A DNA stretch of 29,197 nucleotides from positions 1-29,197 of the forward strand of contig JAEYSQ010000073.1 of NCBI GenBank assembly GCA_023434465.1, in the 5' to 3' direction. The translations under genes and the position numbers were made by a program. Shown here one piece after another: positions 22,972 through 29,197 of the stretch; the stretch's first letter is position 1; each line of letters starts with the position of its first letter. The notes under the pieces were generated by a model that was not told the origin of the DNA, did not search any database, and saw only the letters and a program-made list of their open reading frames with translations. The stretch comes from Actinomycetes bacterium. Its GTDB lineage: Bacteria > Actinomycetota > Thermoleophilia > Solirubrobacterales > 70-9.

Positions 22972-24716
22972 CCGGTGGTGAGTTCGTCGCCGAGTACCTG
23001 ATCTCGGAAGGGGTGCCGTATGTGTTCGGCATTCCCGGGCACGGGGACATGGCGGCCTTTGACGCGTTCAAGGATCGCTCCGATCGGATCGAGATCATCG
23101 GTCCCAAGCACGAGCAGGCTGCGGCCCACATGGCCGACGCCTACTACCGGACCTGCGGCAAACCCCTCGCCACCCTGACCTCGATCGGGCCTGGCTCGAT
23201 GAACGTGGCGACCGGGCTCGGCACCGCCTTCGTCGACTCGATCCCCCTGATCTCGTTCACCGGCGGGCCCCAGACCTACATGCTCGGCCGCGGCGTCCTT
23301 CAGGAACTGGAACGCCAGCAGGACAACGTCTTCCCGCACATCATCCAGCCGATGGTCAAGCGGAACTGGGATGTCCAGCATGTCGATCTGCTGGCCGACG
23401 TCCTGCCCCGCGCCTTCAACACCATGCTCTCCGGCCGCCCCGGCCCGGTCCACATCGAACTTCCGATGGATATCCAGGCCGAGGTCACCGACCTCGACCT
23501 GCCGGTCCCCGCGGAGCGGCGAGCGACCTCGGGCGCCGTGCGGCCCGATCCGGATGCGATCGACCAGGCCGCGGCGAAGCTGCTGGCCGCGAAGCGTCCC
23601 GTGCTCCTGGCCGGTGGTGGCTGTCTCGAAGCGAAAGCGGCAGCGGAACTCAAGAAGGTTGCCGAGTACCTCGACGCGGCGGTGGTCGTGACGATGATGG
23701 GCAAGGGCGTATTTCCCGAGGACCATCCCCTCGACGCCGAACACACCGGCTCGAACGGCACCCTGGTCGGCAACCACATGACCAAGAACGCCGACGTGAT
23801 CCTCGCGGTCGGCACCCGCTTTGCCGAGCAGACTTCGTCTTCCTTCATGGACGGGATGTCCTTCTCGATCCCCCCGACCGAGATCATCCATCTCGACATC
23901 GACCCGACCGAGATCGGCAAGAACTATCCGACCGCGGTCGGCGCGGTCTGTGATGCAAAAGCCGGGCTCAATGACCTCTACGACGCCCTGGTCGATCACA
24001 ACGGCGCCGAGGGAATCAACCGGCCCGAGTACCGGTCCGAGATCGCGAAGCTCCGCGAGGAATGGAAGCAGATGCTGACCGGCCGCTGGACCGGGCAGCT
24101 CTCACTCAGCCAGGTTCTGCACAAGGCCCGCGAGGTCCTGCCGCGCGAGGCGGTCGCGATCGCCTCGGCCGGTCACCCCCAGATCCAGGCGTTCCAGGAG
24201 TTCCTCTCCTACGAGCCGCGGACCTGGCTCAGCCCGGGTGGCTACTCGACCATGGGCTACACCCTGCCCGCCGCGATCGGAGCCAAGCTCGCCAAACCGG
24301 ATGTCCCGGTAGTCGGCTTCGCCGGTGACGGGGACCTCCAGCAGACCATCCAGGAACTCGCCGTGGCCTCCGAGACCGGAGCGGCGGTGATCATCGCCTG
24401 TCTCAACAACACCGGCTGGATCTCGATCCGTGACTTCCAGCGCGGTATGTTCGGCGAGGACCGGGGATTCGAAACCGAGTTCCGCTCCCGCAAGGGCGAC
24501 AAGCTGATGCCGGTGGACTTCTGCGAGATCGCCAAGGCCTTCAACTGCGGAGCCGAGAAGGTGAGCGAGCCGGGACAGATCGGCGGCGCCTTCGAACGGG
24601 CGATCGCCTCCGAAGGACCCTGCCTGATCGAGTTCGAACTGTCCAGTGAGCCGGCCGACAGCGAAGGCGTGAACATCGGCCACTGGGATCTGCCCAAGCC
24701 GGCCTACCTGCCGTGA
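22962..24716 (+). CDS. Thiamine-diphosphate enzyme (acetolactate synthase / IolD-like)
   Basis: About 584 residues with the three domains of the acetolactate synthase superfamily: an N-terminal Pyr domain (1-165) with the catalytic Glu E51 in GPKHEQAAAHMADAYYR, a central domain (190-325), and a C-terminal PP domain (about 385-540) with GDGDLQQ...NNTGW, the ThDP/Mg motif. It probably cleaves or joins carbon-carbon bonds of a keto compound. The C-terminal pattern and the neighbours (epimerase, MocA-type dehydrogenase, aldehyde dehydrogenase) recall IolD, the inositol ring hydrolase, but an anabolic acetolactate synthase function is unlikely without a regulatory subunit. The start is uncertain: GTG 22962 gives the usual LTGGEFVAEYL opening; an in-frame ATG at 22872 lies inside the operator palindrome and is improbable. 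Confidence 0.85.
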   Translation: MGLTGGEFVAEYLISEGVPYVFGIPGHGDMAAFDAFKDRSDRIEIIGPKHEQAAAHMADAYYRTCGKPLATLTSIGPGSMNVATGLGTAFVDSIPLISFTGGPQTYMLGRGVLQELERQQDNVFPHIIQPMVKRNWDVQHVDLLADVLPRAFNTMLSGRPGPVHIELPMDIQAEVTDLDLPVPAERRATSGAVRPDPDAIDQAAAKLLAAKRPVLLAGGGCLEAKAAAELKKVAEYLDAAVVVTMMGKGVFPEDHPLDAEHTGSNGTLVGNHMTKNADVILAVGTRFAEQTSSSFMDGMSFSIPPTEIIHLDIDPTEIGKNYPTAVGAVCDAKAGLNDLYDALVDHNGAEGINRPEYRSEIAKLREEWKQMLTGRWTGQLSLSQVLHKAREVLPREAVAIASAGHPQIQAFQEFLSYEPRTWLSPGGYSTMGYTLPAAIGAKLAKPDVPVVGFAGDGDLQQTIQELAVASETGAAVIIACLNNTGWISIRDFQRGMFGEDRGFETEFRSRKGDKLMPVDFCEIAKAFNCGAEKVSEPGQIGGAFERAIASEGPCLIEFELSSEPADSEGVNIGHWDLPKPAYLP

Positions 24717-24738
24717 CCGACCCGAGGAGCGATTGGAA

Positions 24739-26085
24739 ATGAACCACGAAACTCCGGAACGCGATCCGGCCGGCGCCGCCCAGAAACTGCGCCAGGAATC
24801 TGACGACCACGTCATCAAGTGCATGGGTGACGTGGACATGGGCCTGGTGCACGGTGACGGGGTCCGGGTCAGTGACGCCGACGGCAACGAGTACCTGGAT
24901 GCGATCTCGGCCGAGTGGGTGCTCAATCTGGGTTTCCGGCACCCCGAGATCAAGCAGGCGATGGAGGACCAGTTCGGCAAGATCGACTATGTCTCGCCGG
25001 TCTTCGAGGACGAAGCCCGGACCGCCTACGCGAAGAAGCTGGCCGAACTTGCGCCCGGAGCTCTCTCCAAGGTGCTCTACGGACTTTCCGGCGCCTCGGC
25101 CGTGGAAGGGGCGATGCACCTGGCGATGCGGACCACGGGCGGCACAGACTTCGTCTGTCTCGATGCCGCTTTCCACGGTCGTACCTTCGCCACGATCGGT
25201 CTGACCTACGTCAACCCGGGCATGGTCGAGGGTGCCAACCAGGGCCTCGACCGTTACCTGCCCCGGCAGATGCGGGTGCCGAACTACAACTGCTACCGCT
25301 GCCCGCTCAACCTCGAACCGGGAAGCTGCGATCTGGCTTGCGCAGACCACGTCGAATGGGCGCTCGACAAGGGTCACCTGAACGGCCCGGCCGGGGTGAT
25401 AGTCGAGCCATTCCAGGCCAACGGCGGCATGGTGCCGGCCCCCGACGGATATCTCGAGCGGGTCCACGAGATGGCCAAGGCGCATGAAGTCCCGCTGATC
25501 GTCGACGAGATCCAGGGGTCGCTCTGCCGTTGCGGCCCGATGTACGCCAGCGAGCGGGCCGGGATCGAGCCGGAGATGATCATCCTCGGCAAGGCTCTCG
25601 GCGGTGGCTTGCCGCTCTCGGCCACGATCACCACTCCCGAGTACTCGCACCTGCTTCCCTGGGAGTACGGCTTCACCCAGGCCGGCAACCCGATGGCCTG
25701 CGCGGCCGGTCTTGCGATGGTGGAGATAATGGTGCGTGACGACCTGCCCGCCAACTCGGAGCGGATCGGGTCGATGATGATTTCCGAGTTGGAGAAGATC
25801 CAGCAGGAATCGAAACTGATTGGCGACGTCCGCGGGCAGGGCCTGATGATCGGGGTCGAACTGGTCCGCGACAAGGAAACCAAGGAGCCGGCGTTCGAGG
25901 AAACCGATCAGCTGATGGCGGCCTGTCTTGAGCACGGGCTGATGATCGGCAAGACGGGCCCGGTATTCGGCGCCAACGGGAACGTCGCCAAGTTCAAACC
26001 GGCCGTCAACGTGACCGAGGAAGATGCCTCCGAGATGATCGAACTGTTCTCCCGGGCGCTCCGGGACGTCGAGGCGACTCTGTGA
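24739..26085 (+). CDS. Class III PLP-dependent aminotransferase
   Basis: A 448-residue fold-type I aminotransferase of class III (omega-type). PLP residues include D256 in LIVDEIQG and the Schiff-base lysine K285 in ILGKALGGG; GASAVEGAMHLA (118-129) is the phosphate-binding turn. A four-cysteine segment (C185, C188, C197, C201) in the large domain is seen in a subset of the class. It should move an amino group between an amine or amino sugar and a keto acid such as pyruvate or 2-oxoglutarate. GAGGAG nine bases upstream supports the ATG at 24739. It begins 22 bp after the TPP gene and its stop overlaps the next start (GTGA), so it belongs to the operon. Confidence 0.9.
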   Translation: MNHETPERDPAGAAQKLRQESDDHVIKCMGDVDMGLVHGDGVRVSDADGNEYLDAISAEWVLNLGFRHPEIKQAMEDQFGKIDYVSPVFEDEARTAYAKKLAELAPGALSKVLYGLSGASAVEGAMHLAMRTTGGTDFVCLDAAFHGRTFATIGLTYVNPGMVEGANQGLDRYLPRQMRVPNYNCYRCPLNLEPGSCDLACADHVEWALDKGHLNGPAGVIVEPFQANGGMVPAPDGYLERVHEMAKAHEVPLIVDEIQGSLCRCGPMYASERAGIEPEMIILGKALGGGLPLSATITTPEYSHLLPWEYGFTQAGNPMACAAGLAMVEIMVRDDLPANSERIGSMMISELEKIQQESKLIGDVRGQGLMIGVELVRDKETKEPAFEETDQLMAACLEHGLMIGKTGPVFGANGNVAKFKPAVNVTEEDASEMIELFSRALRDVEATL

Positions 26086-26867
26086 GCCGTGAGATCAGCT
26101 TCATCGCCGCCCTCGGCTACGAGGACATGCCGGCCGGTGACGTGCTCGATTCCCTGCTGAACGCCGGCTACGACTCGGTCGAGTGGACGATGAGTCACGT
26201 CGGCGAGTTGCTCGACCCCGCTTCCGCCCTGGCCTGTCAGATGGACCTGGTGAGCGGCGGCGACGACGCGGTCGGCGCAACCTTCAAAGCGATCGAGGCA
26301 GCCCAGAAGGCCGGGATCGGGACCGTCAACGTTCTGACCGGACCCAATCTCTGGGAGGCGGGCGCGACCGCCCGTTACGACGAAGAAGCCTGGTCGATCG
26401 CGCTGAACGGACTCGAACAGATCACCGCCCGGGCCGATCAGGCCGGCGTCCGGATCGGCTTCGAACCTTGCTGGGGAACCCTTGCCCACGACGCGGCGAC
26501 CGCCCAGCGGGTGCTCGACTCGGTGCCAGTGTCGATCACCTTCGATCCCAGCCACTTCGTGATGAGCGGAGACCCGATCCCGGAACTGATCGAACGCTGG
26601 GGCGAGCGGATCGTCCACTTCCACCTCAAGGACGCGTTCGGCCGGCCCGGCGTCGACGGCGAAGATTTCATCTTCTGCATGTTGGGCGAGGGCAACGTCC
26701 CCTGGCCCGAGACCTTCGCCGCGCTCGACCGGATCGCCTACGACGGCCCGCTCTCGGTCGAGTTCGAGGCTTACCGCTACTACGAGCAGGTGCTCAGCAG
26801 CGACCCATCCGCGGCCGCGGAACTGGCCCGGGGCCAGGTTGCCGCCCTGCTCGGGGAGCCCGCATGA
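26082..26867 (+). CDS. Sugar phosphate isomerase/epimerase (xylose isomerase-like TIM barrel)
   Basis: A 261-residue AP-endonuclease-2/xylose-isomerase-like barrel. Likely metal ligands are E128 (GFEPC), D155 (TFDPSHF), H181 (HFHLKD) and E227 (SVEFEA). The family includes IolE (2-keto-myo-inositol dehydratase), IolI and MocC as well as many sugar epimerases, so dehydration or epimerisation of a keto-cyclitol or keto-sugar is a fair guess. The GTG start overlaps the aminotransferase stop by four bases, and its stop overlaps the next ATG (ATGA). Confidence 0.85.
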   Translation: MSREISFIAALGYEDMPAGDVLDSLLNAGYDSVEWTMSHVGELLDPASALACQMDLVSGGDDAVGATFKAIEAAQKAGIGTVNVLTGPNLWEAGATARYDEEAWSIALNGLEQITARADQAGVRIGFEPCWGTLAHDAATAQRVLDSVPVSITFDPSHFVMSGDPIPELIERWGERIVHFHLKDAFGRPGVDGEDFIFCMLGEGNVPWPETFAALDRIAYDGPLSVEFEAYRYYEQVLSSDPSAAAELARGQVAALLGEPA

Positions 26868-27874
26868 AGGTCGCGCTCTGCGGACTCGGTGAAATCGGCC
26901 AGATCCATCTCCACGCAATCGCCGAAAGTGAGGAAGCCGAACTGGTCGCGGTCTGTGAGCTGGATGCCGGTCTCGCTGCCAAGTCGGTCGGTGAGGAAGT
27001 GCCGGTTTTCACCGACGTTGCCGAAATGATCGAGCAGGCCGGTCCCGAGGTCGTCGACATCTGCCTGCCGCACCACCTCCACGTGCCGGTTGCCGTCACC
27101 GCACTCGAACGGGGCTGTGACGTCCTGCTGGAGAAACCGATGGCCGACGATCTCGCCGGCTGCGACCGGATCGCGGCGGCGGCGAAGGCGGCTGGCCGGC
27201 GGGTCGGAATCTCGCACAACCAAATCCATTACGAACCTTCCCGACGCTTGCGGGAACTGATCGACAGCGGGCAGCTCGGTCAGATCCGGGCGATCTACGA
27301 GCGCCTCTGGATGGGTGGCAAGTACGGCGGCTGGCGTGAGGATTCGACCCAGGTCGGCGGCGGTCTCCTGATGGACGCCGGGGTGCACCGGGTTTACATG
27401 GCCGAGTATCTCGGCGGGCCGATCGCCAGCGTCTCCGCCAGCATGGACTCACCCCGTCGTGAGGATTCCTTCGTGCTCGACCTGGAGTTCGAGAGTGGCG
27501 CCCGCGGGGTGATCCAGGGCGGCTACCACGGTCCCGACGGCGTCTTCGACGACCGGATCGACATCCAGGCATCCCGCGGGATGGCCGAGATGCTCGGCTG
27601 CGAAGCCTTCTTCGAAGGGGACCTGGAAGGCGAAGTCCGTCTGCGTACCCGACTCGACGGGGTCTGGGCTGACGACCCGGTCATCGATCATTGGGACCGC
27701 TCGGTGATCAGCTCGGTCCGGGCGAGCCTGGCTGACCTGGCCGCCGGTCGCGACCCCGAAGTCGGACTGGACGCCGGCAGATCCGCGGTCGCGGTGATCG
27801 AAGCGGCTTATCGTTCAGCCGAGACCGGCAGGAGAATACGAATCAGCGAACTTGACGAGAGGAACCTGGCGTGA
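26864..27874 (+). CDS. Gfo/Idh/MocA-family NAD(P)-dependent dehydrogenase
   Basis: A 336-residue oxidoreductase. The Rossmann motif GLGEIGQIH (residues 7-15) and the catalytic-lysine motif EKPMA (near 93-97) mark the family, and the C-terminal alpha/beta domain has DAGVH with the substrate-side His. Members oxidise hydroxyls of sugars and cyclitols (IolG, IdhA, MocA). The ATG at 26864 with GGGGAG six bases upstream is chosen; the longer open frame overlaps the epimerase gene and is not coding. The stop overlaps the GntR start by four bases. Confidence 0.9.
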   Translation: MKVALCGLGEIGQIHLHAIAESEEAELVAVCELDAGLAAKSVGEEVPVFTDVAEMIEQAGPEVVDICLPHHLHVPVAVTALERGCDVLLEKPMADDLAGCDRIAAAAKAAGRRVGISHNQIHYEPSRRLRELIDSGQLGQIRAIYERLWMGGKYGGWREDSTQVGGGLLMDAGVHRVYMAEYLGGPIASVSASMDSPRREDSFVLDLEFESGARGVIQGGYHGPDGVFDDRIDIQASRGMAEMLGCEAFFEGDLEGEVRLRTRLDGVWADDPVIDHWDRSVISSVRASLADLAAGRDPEVGLDAGRSAVAVIEAAYRSAETGRRIRISELDERNLA

Positions 27875-28599
27875 GCACGGAAACGGCCGGCAACGGATCA
27901 CTTCGCGAGATCAAGGCGGAGTCGAGCCTTACTGCGCGGGTCCGCGAATCGATCCGCGAAGCGATCATCGACGGTAGTCTCGAACCGGGTTCTCTTCACT
28001 CGGTCAAGTCGCTCGCCGACATCTTCAAGGTGTCCCGGACCCCGGTCCGCGAGGCGCTGATCGACCTGGCCGGGGCCGACATGGTCGAGTTCGAGCGGAA
28101 CCGGGGCGTCCGGATTCTCGAGACTTCCGTTCACGACCTCGAAGAGATCCTCGTGTTGAGGATCCTGCTCGAGGTTCCGGCCACACATCGAGCCGCCGGG
28201 CAGATCGACAGCGACGGTCTCGGTGCACTGCGACAGGAGATCGACGCGATGGCCGAGGCCGCGGAGAGCGGGGACGAGGCGACCCTGATGCAGCATGACC
28301 GCCGTTTTCACGAACTGATCAACACGGCATCGGGCAACTCTCGTCTGACCGAATACGTAGACAGCCTCCGGGACCTGATCCTGACCCGCGGCGTTTCCAC
28401 GGTCGACATCACCCGCTCGCTGGGGGAGATCGTCGCCGAACACGAGGTGATCCTCGCTGCGCTGGCCTCGGGCGACGCGGACGCCGCCGCAGCCAGCATG
28501 AAGAAGCACCTGGTCAATACCGCGTCCCTCCTGCTCGAGCAGGAGGGCGGACGGAGTTCCTCGCTCAGCTTCGGCTGGGAGAAGCTGGTGGTCGGCTGA
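27871..28599 (+). CDS. GntR-family transcriptional regulator (FadR/FCD type)
   Basis: A 242-residue regulator. The winged helix spans about 18-85, with VKSLADIFKVSRTPVREALIDL, the GntR recognition-helix signature. The FCD ligand domain spans about 92-222 and keeps the metal-binding set D143, H147, H191 and H213 that in such regulators coordinates a metal holding a carboxylate effector. It probably represses its own operon and the divergent FAD oxidase through the GGTAA/TTACC palindrome at 22856-22882, released by a pathway intermediate; this is inference. The GTG start overlaps the upstream stop, and its stop overlaps the ATG of the aldehyde dehydrogenase gene by one base. Confidence 0.92.
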   Translation: MSTETAGNGSLREIKAESSLTARVRESIREAIIDGSLEPGSLHSVKSLADIFKVSRTPVREALIDLAGADMVEFERNRGVRILETSVHDLEEILVLRILLEVPATHRAAGQIDSDGLGALRQEIDAMAEAAESGDEATLMQHDRRFHELINTASGNSRLTEYVDSLRDLILTRGVSTVDITRSLGEIVAEHEVILAALASGDADAAAASMKKHLVNTASLLLEQEGGRSSSLSFGWEKLVVG

Positions 28600-29197
28600 T
28601 GGGCGCCTCACCGATCCGGAGCGTGAACCCGACCGACCCCGGCGAGACCGTGCTCGAACTCGAGTCCGCCACCGGCGCCGGGACCGGGGCGGCGGTCGAT
28701 GCCGGAATCGCGGCCGGCCCAGCGTGGGCCGCCGACCCGATGCTCCGGGTGAGTTCGCTCGGTGCCCTGGCCGACGAGATCACCAGTCGCCGCCGCCAGT
28801 TCGTCGACCTGATGGTCCGCGAGGTCGGCAAGCCGGAACCGGAAGCGGCCGGTGAGGTCGACCGGGCTTTGGCGATCCTCAGGTTTTACGCGCAGATTCC
28901 GCTCGACCCGGTCGGCGAGGTGGTGCCCGGCTCGGTTCCCGGGGCGCAGGTTCTGGTCGAACGCCATCCGCTTGGGCTGATCCTCGCGATCTGCCCCTGG
29001 AACTTCCCTCTCGCGATCCCCCTCTGGAAGGCCGCGCCGGCAATGGCCTACGGCAACACAGTTCTGATCCAGCCGGCCTCGCCGGCGATCGCTACCGCCG
29101 ACCTGCTCGCCGAATGCGCGGCCGAAGCGTTGCCGGCCGGAGTGCTCCAGGTGCTGCCCCTTTCCGGCTCGGAGACCGGCAGCCTGCTCGATGACGA
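28599..29197 (+). CDS. Aldehyde dehydrogenase, N-terminal part (cut by window end)
   Basis: The first 199 codons are present and the frame is open to the window edge. The sequence has the NAD(P)-dependent aldehyde dehydrogenase layout: an N-terminal helix pair with LGALADEITSRRRQFVDLMVREVGKP, then ERHPLGLILAICPWNFPLAIPLWKAAPAMAYGNTVLI. The PWNFP Asn and neighbours form the oxyanion/nucleotide site. The residue that is almost always Lys in the VxKP motif is Gln (VLIQPAS), which is unusual. The catalytic Cys lies beyond the window. It overlaps the GntR stop by one base and completes the operon, probably oxidising an aldehyde product. Confidence 0.88.
   Translation, partial: MGASPIRSVNPTDPGETVLELESATGAGTGAAVDAGIAAGPAWAADPMLRVSSLGALADEITSRRRQFVDLMVREVGKPEPEAAGEVDRALAILRFYAQIPLDPVGEVVPGSVPGAQVLVERHPLGLILAICPWNFPLAIPLWKAAPAMAYGNTVLIQPASPAIATADLLAECAAEALPAGVLQVLPLSGSETGSLLDD

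Noticed and set aside
22962..26085. Taurine-type pathway (Xsc plus taurine:pyruvate aminotransferase)
   Set aside because: A TPP enzyme next to a class III aminotransferase recalls this pair, but the epimerase and MocA-type dehydrogenase would have no role and I see no Xsc-specific features. Not excluded; only less likely.
26183..26863. N-terminal extension of the Gfo/Idh/MocA frame
   Set aside because: It lies within the epimerase gene in another frame and has no family similarity; the ATG at 26864 gives the expected Rossmann start.

Overview
The window is GC-rich actinobacterial chromosomal DNA. Three things point to the class Thermoleophilia (Solirubrobacterales or a relative): secreted proteins that end in very basic beta-type tails, an ECF sigma factor fused to a zinc-finger/membrane/proline-rich tail, and many genes that seem to be leaderless with a TANNNT box 6-8 nt before the start codon. 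This placement is inference. I see no rRNA, tRNA, CRISPR array, insertion sequence or phage gene. Coding density is very high and no gene-free gap exceeds about 215 bp. The first 48 bases are almost pure C and look like an assembly or sequencing artefact at a contig edge.

Left part (1-7,800): a secreted ELWxxDGT-repeat protein; a sigma factor fused to its own anti-sigma-like domain; a convergent DtxR/MntR-type metalloregulator; a divergent glutaminase fused to STAS and cyclic-nucleotide-binding domains; the ribosome-associated ATPase YchF; and a GroES-like protein without groEL.

Middle (7,849-18,907): a 1,022-residue secreted PD40/TolB-like propeller protein; a translationally coupled trio of unrecognised single-pass membrane proteins that share a strict Gly-x-x-x repeat; an M48 metalloprotease; a secreted CehA/McbA-type PHP metallohydrolase; a secreted GH31 glycosidase (the last three on the minus strand, about 33 bp apart); and a cupin_5 (DUF985) protein.

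Right part (18,975-29,197): an acyl-CoA ligase divergent from an SDR dehydrogenase, then a catabolic locus. A GlcD-type FAD oxidase is divergent from an operon of TPP enzyme (acetolactate synthase/IolD-like), class III aminotransferase, xylose-isomerase-like epimerase, Gfo/Idh/MocA dehydrogenase, FCD-type GntR regulator and aldehyde dehydrogenase (cut by the window end). Stop and start codons overlap at all four junctions from the aminotransferase on. A palindrome built from GGTAA/TTACC half-sites lies in the divergent promoter and is the best candidate operator for the GntR protein. The gene set resembles inositol or rhizopine (moc) catabolism with an added transaminase, so an aminocyclitol or amino-sugar route is my working hypothesis; the substrate cannot be read from sequence.

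The signals most worth a second look are the GX3 membrane-protein trio, a long inverted repeat present twice and each time between convergent genes, the catabolic locus with its operator and a 16-codon upstream ORF, and the two multidomain fusions (sigma/anti-sigma and glutaminase-STAS-cNMP).
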